Source: Magnetovibrio sp. (GTDB lineage Bacteria; Pseudomonadota; Alphaproteobacteria; Rhodospirillales; Magnetovibrionaceae). Taken from it: a stretch of 8,431 nucleotides of DNA. The stretch spans positions 1 to 8,431 of the forward strand of contig JAESUA010000281.1 of NCBI GenBank assembly GCA_016763255.1, written 5' to 3'. Below, piece after piece: positions 1 through 5,365 of this stretch. The position numbers and the translations under genes were made by a program. The notes under the pieces are model-generated. The model did no database searches, was not told the origin of the DNA, and saw only the letters and a program-made list of their open reading frames with translations. Within the stretch, counting starts at the first letter, position 1; the number at the start of each line of letters is the position of its first letter.

Positions 1-58
1 CTGCATCGTCAAACCCAGAAGTGCGCTCAGAAAAATCCGTTACATCTTGCCGTGCCAT
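1..58 (-). CDS. Possible 5' end of a leftward gene, truncated by the window edge
   Basis: On the minus strand an ATG at 58-56 opens a frame that stays open to the window edge, giving 19 codons that begin MARQDVTDFSERTSGFDDA. A GGTGGG stretch lies about five bases upstream and could be a weak ribosome binding site. The stretch is too short to recognise a family. It could easily be a chance open frame, and the rest would lie outside this window. Confidence 0.22.
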   Translation of the reverse strand, partial: MARQDVTDFSERTSGFDDA

Positions 59-413
59 AGTAACCCACCGAGCCGCCCCCTTAGCGCAAGCAATCCCGCC
101 CGCACACAAAGTTCCGCAGCTTCAAAAGCATTTACACAAGAAGGGGGCAAGCCCACTTCCGCTAGAATTTGTTCGAATAAACTCTATTTATCGGCAAGAG
201 ATCAATCAGCAAAACACAGCATTTTCTGGCAAATCTGGCGTTTGTTGCAATTCTAACGCAGCCACCTACCGATGCCCGACGCATCAACACCAAGCTCCCC
301 ATATGGTGCAGTTATGGCTCCGTACGATGGATCGTACGCCGAGCTGAGAGCCACGTATGCGCCCTCCGCTCGGTGGGGACGGCAACTGAAGGGGCGATGA
401 ATTACGTCTTAGG
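59..413. other. Non-coding stretch left of the response regulator
   Basis: I see no convincing gene here. A 108-codon rightward frame (21-347) spans most of it, but its translation has no recognisable domain, irregular composition and no good ribosome binding site. The minus strand is broken by stops. The only clear structure is the inverted repeat at 317-344. Confidence 0.5.
317..344. repeat. Inverted repeat downstream of the response regulator
   Basis: CGTACGAT (321-328) and ATCGTACG (331-338) form a perfect 8-bp inverted repeat around a GG spacer. The stem extends with GCTC (317-320) pairing to GAGC (341-344) across two unpaired Cs. It lies about 70 bases past the stop of the leftward response regulator. 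No T-tract follows it on either strand, so an intrinsic terminator is not supported. The near-continuous dyad fits a protein-binding operator or a processed 3' hairpin. Confidence 0.5.
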
Positions 414-1202
414 CTAGGCCAGCACTGGTGCCAAAAAGACATAGCCGACACCATAAGCGGACTGAATGGGACAGGGCTGTTCGAGGGCTGATTCAATTTT
501 TCGTTTCAAGCGGCTGATGGTCGAATCGAGACTACGGCGAGCGGCCTCGGTATCGCTCTTGCCCTGGCAAGCCAGCAGATCCGCCCGACTGCAGGGCACC
601 CCTGGCTTGGCAAGAAGTTGGTGTAACAAGGTGAGTTCCCTGGCCGTCAAGTTGGTGCAGCGCCCATCGGGGGCGGTTAGTAACCATGTTTGCCGATCAA
701 GGTGCCAAGCAGGCTCGATCACGCCATTTGCCGTTTGCCGGGCGTCAACACCCACAATCTCGCCTGCGCCACTTGGTACCAGCGATGGAACAATACGGCG
801 CAGCACCGCACGTACGGTTTCTTCGATCACGAACAGATCTGTTTCCTTGGAAAGGTAGGCATCGGCCCCAGCCCGCAAGCCTTTTGCTTGGCTATCGGAT
901 TCGTCCCGACAGGTCAGCATCACGATTCCAATATTCAGGGTTTGGCGTAGCCGCCGGGCAATGGAGACGCCGTCTTCACCAGGGAGGTAGAGATCGAGCA
1001 CAACCAAATCGGCACTTTCTTCACTCAGTGCCGCATCCAGACTCGCACCGTCACAAACGCCCCGGGTGGCAAAGCCACGATGACGAAAAAAAGCCACCAA
1101 TTCGCCCAGGTAATCCGCTTCGTCATCCACCACGATCAACCGTGGCTGCGCTGACGTATCCGGCCGTACTGTCGCCAAAGACGACGCCGTTTCTTTGGTC
1201 AT
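414..1202 (-). CDS. OmpR/PhoB-family response regulator transcription factor
   Basis: This is a cytoplasmic two-component response regulator of about 262 residues. The N-terminal receiver domain (about residues 21-135) has the acidic pair D26/D27 in VVDDE, the phospho-acceptor D70 in VVLDLYLPGEDG, T97 in VMLTCRDE and K119 in YLSKE. The C-terminal part (about 150-262) is a winged-helix Trans_reg_C domain, with LTARELTLL, a recognition-helix region around RRSLDSTISRLKRKI, and the closing YGVGYVF wing. I chose the ATG at 1202, which has GTGGG just upstream. A TTG at 1244 would add 14 residues and is less likely. The gene is divergent from the sensor kinase that starts at 1453, so the two probably form one signalling pair with a shared control region. 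The regulator looks intact while the kinase appears frameshifted. Its targets are not shown by the sequence; the kinase promoter and the nearby fdh operon are candidates. Confidence 0.93.
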   Translation of the reverse strand: MTKETASSLATVRPDTSAQPRLIVVDDEADYLGELVAFFRHRGFATRGVCDGASLDAALSEESADLVVLDLYLPGEDGVSIARRLRQTLNIGIVMLTCRDESDSQAKGLRAGADAYLSKETDLFVIEETVRAVLRRIVPSLVPSGAGEIVGVDARQTANGVIEPAWHLDRQTWLLTAPDGRCTNLTARELTLLHQLLAKPGVPCSRADLLACQGKSDTEAARRSLDSTISRLKRKIESALEQPCPIQSAYGVGYVFLAPVLA

Positions 1203-1250
1203 TTGCCCACTTTCGTATAACACCGATGCGCCGACGCGATGCAATCCCTA

Positions 1251-1266
1251 TGATTGAATTCAATCA
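1251..1266. promoter_or_regulatory. Perfect 16-bp palindrome, candidate operator
   Basis: TGATTGAATTCAATCA equals its own reverse complement over all 16 bases. It lies in the divergent regulator/kinase region, about 50 bases upstream of the regulator's ATG. This position suits an operator controlling the regulator, or both divergent genes. It does not match the FNR/Crp pattern TTGAT-N4-ATCAA. Partial copies of its half-site (TGATTGAT at 3593-3600, TTCAATAA at 3635-3642) lie upstream of the fdh genes, but that DNA is AT-rich and chance matches are possible. Confidence 0.45.
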
Positions 1267-1378
1267 CCAAAACAAAACGTAAAGTATTTCCCATAAATAA
1301 TCAATTACATTGGTGTGTATTGGTCATGTATAGATCAAGGCACACCGTATCACCAACTTAATTTACACTACAGCCAAT
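1263..1378. promoter_or_regulatory. Cluster of ATTGGT/ACCAA repeats between the divergent genes
   Basis: ATTGGT occurs twice with a 10-bp period (1309-1314 and 1319-1324). The inverse-orientation ATCACCAA occurs twice (1263-1270 and 1349-1356), and a CCAAT lies at 1374-1378. OmpR-family regulators commonly bind head-to-tail direct repeats spaced about one helical turn, so the 10-bp pair is the best candidate site for the neighbouring regulator. No clear -35/-10 pair for the kinase can be assigned. This is a motif inference only. Confidence 0.35.
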
Positions 1379-1452
1379 ACCTGCTTAGTTCTCACACTCC
1401 ATGAACACCACATGGCAGGCTTCGGCATACTGTCAAACAAAAAGGCGTGCAC

Positions 1453-2109
1453 ATGCCGACACAAAAGAGTCTCAAGCCCCTGTCTCTGATCATATCAGGG
1501 GTTCTGGCGTTCATGGTTACAGTTGTTTGCGGTGCGGCGCTGGCGAATGATGGTCGCATGTTGGTGCTGGACGCGAAGACCCGACAGGCATCGCTGGTCG
1601 GCCACTTGGAACGACTCATCGACCCCGACGGCGTTCTTGACATCAAAGCCGTCAGTTCCGACCATCAAGCTAGCTTTGAACACCTGAAAGCTTTCAGGAG
1701 CGGCGGCTACACCAGCGACGTACATTGGTACCGCTTCACAGTGATCAGGAGCCTGGACGCACCGGCCGAATGGGTTCTCGACCTTGGCGAGCCCTACCTC
1801 AACGAGATCGATATTTTCCTCCCCACAAGCGACACCGGTTTCCAGCGGGTTCAGCTCGGCGACCACGTTGCAATGGCCGGACGGGCACTCCCAGGGACCC
1901 GTCACGCCCTGCCACTGACGTTACCCGAAGGGCAGCCGGTCACCATTCATATCCGGGTGGCAACCAACAGCTCCCTATCGTTCAATGGCACCATATGGCA
2001 TCCGAATGCATTCAGCTCGACATCAATTAGATCCAGTTTTTACTACGGCACCTATCTAGGGGGCCTTGGCATTCTCATTTTTATTTATTTCATCTTTGGA
2101 ATCTGCTGA
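1453..2109 (+). CDS. Sensor histidine kinase, N-terminal fragment (signal peptide and 7TMR-DISM sensor domain), frameshifted
   Basis: This is the N-terminal 218 residues of a membrane sensor kinase. A signal peptide covers residues 1-31: a basic start, a hydrophobic core and a probable cleavage after GAALA. A periplasmic domain of the 7TMR-DISMED2 type follows (about 50-180), with characteristic stretches such as WYRFTV, WVLDLGEPYLNEIDIFLP and TIHIRVATNSSLS. The first transmembrane helix begins around FYYGTYLGGLGILIFIYFI. The frame then hits TGA at 2107, in the middle of the membrane domain. The missing transmembrane helices and kinase core continue in the next frame from before 2142. ATG at 1453 is preferred over GTG at 1447 because AAGG at 1442-1445 sits seven bases before the ATG. 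Alone this fragment could not signal. It is either part of a pseudogene, the product of a sequencing indel, or translated through a -1 shift. Confidence 0.82.
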   Translation: MPTQKSLKPLSLIISGVLAFMVTVVCGAALANDGRMLVLDAKTRQASLVGHLERLIDPDGVLDIKAVSSDHQASFEHLKAFRSGGYTSDVHWYRFTVIRSLDAPAEWVLDLGEPYLNEIDIFLPTSDTGFQRVQLGDHVAMAGRALPGTRHALPLTLPEGQPVTIHIRVATNSSLSFNGTIWHPNAFSSTSIRSSFYYGTYLGGLGILIFIYFIFGIC

Positions 2110-2141
2110 AGCAAAAGGTCCTCCTTGCTTATTGTGCTTAT

Positions 2142-3386
2142 GTGGCAACTCTCGTTCTCATGCATTCAGGGGTCAATGGCTTTGTGATGGTATTGCTTCC
2201 GACGGCAAACGGCCGTTTTTTTGATGTTCTGGTTGGCATTGGTAATGTCGGTGGCTTCATCGTGCTCAACGTCATGTGGGATCTTGTCATGAATCTCAAG
2301 CGCGAATTCCCAAGAATACACCGGATCTACATGACGGCTGCTCTCCTCGGAATTATGGGACTTCCCTTCGTCGCCTCAGGTTTTTATCGAACTCTCGCCC
2401 CCTTGAGCGGTCTTCTTGGCACGACCGTAATATTGCTAAGCCTTGTGCTCATTGTTATTCTTCTGTTCCGGCACGGTTTAAAAGCCAACTTGATCTACTT
2501 TTTTCTGGGCTTCTTTGCGACCGCTGTCGGTGCTGGCTTAACCACCTTAATGACGATCGGGGTGATCCCGCTGAACGTTTATACGGTGAATGGGTATCAG
2601 TTTTCCTCAATCCTCCACATTTTATTCCTCGCCATTGGTCTGGCGCACCGAATTCGCGACATCGAAAAAGCCAGAATCCAAGCCCGGCAAGAGCTCTCCC
2701 TTGAAACACGCCGAGCAGAAGATCAGCGCCACTTCGTTGCGCTGCTGTCTCACGAGTTCCGCTCCCCCCTGGCGGTGATCAACAAAGCCGCGCAAATGAT
2801 TCAAATCACCATGCCAAAAATCGAACACGATGTGGCCGAACGCCTCGACCGCATCCGTCAACGCGCCACACAGCTTTCCAGACTGGTCGACTCTTTTTTG
2901 ACATCACAGGCCCTGGAACACGGGAGCCATGCCCTGAAGAAAACCCCCACCGACCTGGGCAGATTATTTAACGACATCATCATCAGCGCGGAGGCCAAAG
3001 AACAAGTTTGCACCACCACCACCCCGACACGGTTGGTGTGGTCGGTGGACAAGGATCTGTTCGCCATCGCCGTCGGCAATTTGGTGGACAATGCCTTGAA
3101 ATATTCACCGCCCAATTCCCCGATCACCATCGAGGCAAGCACCAACGCGAGTGGCCTGGAGCTGTTGATCCAAGACTGGGGGTTGGGCATGAGCAGCGAG
3201 GAGATTGCGCGGGTCGGTACCATGTATTTTCGCGGAAAATCGGCACAAGATGTCAAAGGAACGGGATTAGGCCTCCATATCTCCGGGAAGATCGTCGCGG
3301 CCCACGGCGGCATCCTAGAGGTACAGAGCCGGGGCAGTGATGGCACCACAGTGGCAATCCGTATCCCCCGCCAACATTCCGCCTGA
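2142..3386 (+). CDS. Sensor histidine kinase, C-terminal fragment (7TM region, HisKA, HATPase_c)
   Basis: This is the downstream part of the same kinase, about 414 residues if counted from GTG 2142. Several hydrophobic helices (about residues 1-170) form the remainder of the 7TM-DISM bundle. A linker helix follows, then a HisKA domain with the phospho-accepting H204 in LLSHEFRSPL. The HATPase_c domain has an N-box (N313 and N317 in GNLVDNALKYS), a G1 box (D345 in DWGLG) and a G2 box (GTGLGL from G373), and ends in GTTVAIRIPR. All catalytic motifs look intact. No ribosome binding site precedes GTG 2142, and the frame is open upstream from 2031 with good membrane-like sequence (WNLLKQKVLLAYCAYV). 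This is therefore best read as a continuation of the 1453 frame and not as a separate gene. The likely partner is the divergent response regulator at 414-1202. The ligand is unknown; related 7TMR-DISM sensors detect periplasmic small molecules or partner proteins. Confidence 0.85.
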   Translation: MATLVLMHSGVNGFVMVLLPTANGRFFDVLVGIGNVGGFIVLNVMWDLVMNLKREFPRIHRIYMTAALLGIMGLPFVASGFYRTLAPLSGLLGTTVILLSLVLIVILLFRHGLKANLIYFFLGFFATAVGAGLTTLMTIGVIPLNVYTVNGYQFSSILHILFLAIGLAHRIRDIEKARIQARQELSLETRRAEDQRHFVALLSHEFRSPLAVINKAAQMIQITMPKIEHDVAERLDRIRQRATQLSRLVDSFLTSQALEHGSHALKKTPTDLGRLFNDIIISAEAKEQVCTTTTPTRLVWSVDKDLFAIAVGNLVDNALKYSPPNSPITIEASTNASGLELLIQDWGLGMSSEEIARVGTMYFRGKSAQDVKGTGLGLHISGKIVAAHGGILEVQSRGSDGTTVAIRIPRQHSA

Positions 3387-3408
3387 CTTAGCCATATGAC
3401 TTATCCGG

Positions 3409-3431
3409 CATGCTGGCTTAGAAGCCGCATG
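3409..3431 (+). terminator. Weak hairpin just after the kinase stop
   Basis: CATGC (3409-3413) and GGCTT (3415-3419) pair with AAGCC (3422-3426) and GCATG (3427-3431), with one bulged T and a very short loop. It begins 23 bases after the kinase stop codon. There is no T-tract after it, so it is at best a weak or factor-assisted terminator or an RNA-stabilising hairpin. Confidence 0.3.
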
Positions 3432-3541
3432 GCATAAACCGCCCGCGAAGCGTAAGCCACCGGCGCAACGCAAGCCCTTGGACGCAGTGATGATGTTCAA
3501 CGCCATTGTTCAAGTGCCCTTAAATGAATTTCGCAAACCAA

Positions 3542-3557
3542 CCACGATGCATCATGG
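3542..3557. promoter_or_regulatory. Near-palindrome upstream of the fdh operon
   Basis: CCACGATGCATCATGG is a palindrome except for one mismatched pair, with a perfect GATGCATC core at 3546-3553. An ACCAA at 3537-3541 partly overlaps its left edge and resembles the repeats in the two-component control region. It lies immediately left of the AT-rich presumed promoter region. An operator role is inferred from position and symmetry only. Confidence 0.3.
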
Positions 3558-3564
3558 AACCTTT

Positions 3565-3625
3565 GTAAAATAATTGAATTGTTTATTTTAATTGATTGAT
3601 AGAAATATTTTATTGAACAAGTGCG
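3565..3625 (+). promoter_or_regulatory. AT-rich presumed promoter region of the fdh operon
   Basis: This roughly 60-base AT-rich tract lies upstream of the first fdh gene, with a leader of about 60 bases between it and the start codon. TTGAAT at 3575-3580 could be a -35 element, but the sequence 17 bases further on (GATAGA, 3598-3603) is a poor -10. I cannot fix the exact promoter. I found no sigma-54 GG-N10-GC element. The half-site TGATTGAT at 3593-3600 resembles half of the palindrome at 1251-1266. Confidence 0.3.
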
Positions 3626-3686
3626 CCCAAAACATTCAATAATCAAATCCTCAATACGCTACGTATCGCAGAGAACGGAAATACTG

Positions 3687-5342
3687 ATGAAAGATCTGAC
3701 CCGGCGTAAAAAAGCCTCCGCCTTTCCCAAGGGGCGCACCGTGAACGATCAGAGTTTATCCGACGTACAAGATGTGCTCGGTCAAAAGACACCCGCAAGC
3801 GATGAGCTGATCGAGTACCTGCACCTGATCCAGGACCGCTACGGACACATCAGCGCAAACCACCTCGCCGCGCTGGCCCACGTGATGAAATTATCGCAGT
3901 CCGAAGTTTATGAAACCGCGACTTTTTATGCCCACTTCCTGGTCCTGAAAGAAGGCCATACACCACCACCTACGTTGACCATCCGCATTTGTGATGGCCC
4001 TTCATGCCGCATGAAGGGGGCCAAAACGCTGGCCCGGGATGTCGGTAAAACGCTGCAAGGTCAGGCGCGGGTTGAAGAAGTGCCGTGCATTGGGCGCTGC
4101 GATCACGCCCCGGCTGCGGCGGTGGGCAAAAACGTCATTCCCTGGGCAACCGAAAAAACCATCGTCACAGCGGCCCAAAATGACGACACCAAACCCATCC
4201 TCCCTTCCTATCAAGACCTCTCAGCCTATGTCGAAGCACACGGCTATCAGGCATTTAAAGCCCTCACGTCAGGACGCATAAGTCGGGGCGGTGTATTAAG
4301 TGAACTCGAAGCCGCAAATCTGCGTGGCCTCGGCGGTGCAGGATTCGCGGTGGCGCAAAAATGGCGTTTCCTTGATGGTCAAGCCAAGCCACGGGTGGTG
4401 GCCGTCAACGCCGATGAGGGCGAGCCCGGCACCTTCAAGGACCGCCATCTTTTGGAAACCGCCCCGCACCAGGTGATCGAGGGTGCGTTGATCGCCGCCC
4501 ATACGGTTGAGGCCGACGATGTTTACATCTATCTACGCGATGAATACCCCCACATCCACGCCATTCTTAAAACTGAAATTGCCAAGCTGGTACAGCACGG
4601 CTTAACCAACGGCATACGCCTGCACCTGCGGCGCGGTGCCGGGGCGTATGTCTGCGGTGAAGAAAGCGCCATGTTGGAAAGCCTTGAAGGCAAGCGCGGC
4701 CTGCCACGCAATCGCCCGCCGTTTCCCGCCCAGTCCGGGCTGTTCGGCCGTCCCACCTTGGTCAACAACGTCGAAACCCTGTATTGGGTCACCGACATCA
4801 TGAACCATGGTGGCACGCGGTTTAAGGACAACGGGTGCCAGCACTTTTATTCGCTTTCGGGGCGCATCAATGAACCCGGCGTCAAGTTGGCCCCGGCGGG
4901 CATCACCGTGCGTCAATTGATCGATGAGTATGGCGGCGGCATGATCGAAGGCCATACATTTAAGGGCTACATGCCGGGCGGTGCATCGGGCGGCATTTTG
5001 CCCGCCAGTCTTGGCGACGCCCCGATGGATTTTGGCACTTTGGAAAAACACGGCTGCTTTGTCGGGTCCAGCGCCGTGGTGGTGCTTTCGGATCAAGACA
5101 ACATCCATAATTTAACCCGCCATATGATCGACTTTTTCGCCCACGAAAGTTGCGGCCAATGCACCCCCTGCCGGTCGGGGATTTCTAAGCTCCAAGATTT
5201 GTTGAGCGAACCGCATGCCCATCGTGATCTGATCGAAAGCATTTCAAAGGTGATGGCCGATGGCTCGATCTGTGGCTTGGGCCAAGCCGCCGCCAATCCG
5301 CTGCTCACCGCCCTGCGCCACTTCCCCGATGATCTGGCTTAA
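3687..5342 (+). CDS. fdhB: NAD-dependent formate dehydrogenase beta subunit, fused NuoE-NuoF-like diaphorase
   Basis: This is the diaphorase subunit of a soluble NAD-linked formate dehydrogenase, about 551 residues. It takes electrons from the alpha subunit and reduces NAD+ at FMN. The N-terminal third (to about 155) is a NuoE/24-kDa-type thioredoxin-fold domain with [2Fe-2S] ligands C102, C107, C134 and C138 (CDGPSC and CIGRC). The rest is NuoF/51-kDa-like. It has the GLGGAGF glycine-rich loop at 214-220, the FMN/NAD stretch GAGAYVCGEES from 317, and a C-terminal [4Fe-4S] motif with C489, C492, C495 and C529 (SCGQCTPC and ICGLG). In Rhodobacter- and Cupriavidus-type enzymes these two parts are separate proteins (FdsG, FdsB). 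The fusion matches Methylorubrum FDH1 beta, which is of similar size. ATG at 3687 is chosen because GGAA sits about six bases upstream; a GTG at 3621 would add 22 residues without a good site. The gene is followed after 23 bases by the alpha subunit, so the two form an operon. A fused hydrogenase or complex I diaphorase is excluded by that partner. Confidence 0.93.
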   Translation: MKDLTRRKKASAFPKGRTVNDQSLSDVQDVLGQKTPASDELIEYLHLIQDRYGHISANHLAALAHVMKLSQSEVYETATFYAHFLVLKEGHTPPPTLTIRICDGPSCRMKGAKTLARDVGKTLQGQARVEEVPCIGRCDHAPAAAVGKNVIPWATEKTIVTAAQNDDTKPILPSYQDLSAYVEAHGYQAFKALTSGRISRGGVLSELEAANLRGLGGAGFAVAQKWRFLDGQAKPRVVAVNADEGEPGTFKDRHLLETAPHQVIEGALIAAHTVEADDVYIYLRDEYPHIHAILKTEIAKLVQHGLTNGIRLHLRRGAGAYVCGEESAMLESLEGKRGLPRNRPPFPAQSGLFGRPTLVNNVETLYWVTDIMNHGGTRFKDNGCQHFYSLSGRINEPGVKLAPAGITVRQLIDEYGGGMIEGHTFKGYMPGGASGGILPASLGDAPMDFGTLEKHGCFVGSSAVVVLSDQDNIHNLTRHMIDFFAHESCGQCTPCRSGISKLQDLLSEPHAHRDLIESISKVMADGSICGLGQAAANPLLTALRHFPDDLA

Positions 5343-5365
5343 GGGCCGGGCTTCAAGGACGAGTT

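Larger units (their letters stand above)
3387..3686. other. Intergenic region between the kinase and the fdh operon
   Basis: About 300 bases with no convincing gene. The first half is moderately GC-rich and begins with the inverted repeat at 3409-3431. The second half (from about 3561) is strongly AT-rich, as expected for a promoter region. It also holds a near-palindrome at 3542-3557. The upstream GTG at 3621 could extend the fdhB frame into this region but lacks support. Confidence 0.5.

Noticed and set aside
21..347. 108-codon rightward open frame
   Set aside because: No recognisable domain, no ribosome binding site, uneven composition, and it ends within the inverted repeat region; most likely non-coding.
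686..1282. 198-codon rightward frame opposite the response regulator
   Set aside because: It is antisense to a clear OmpR-family gene, and its translation is rich in R, P and H as expected for a shadow frame.
2077..2107. Programmed -1 ribosomal frameshift joining the two kinase parts
   Set aside because: The direction of shift is right, but no canonical X XXY YYZ slippery heptamer is present in the correct phase, and no downstream stimulatory hairpin was evident. A single-base loss in a T-run is simpler.
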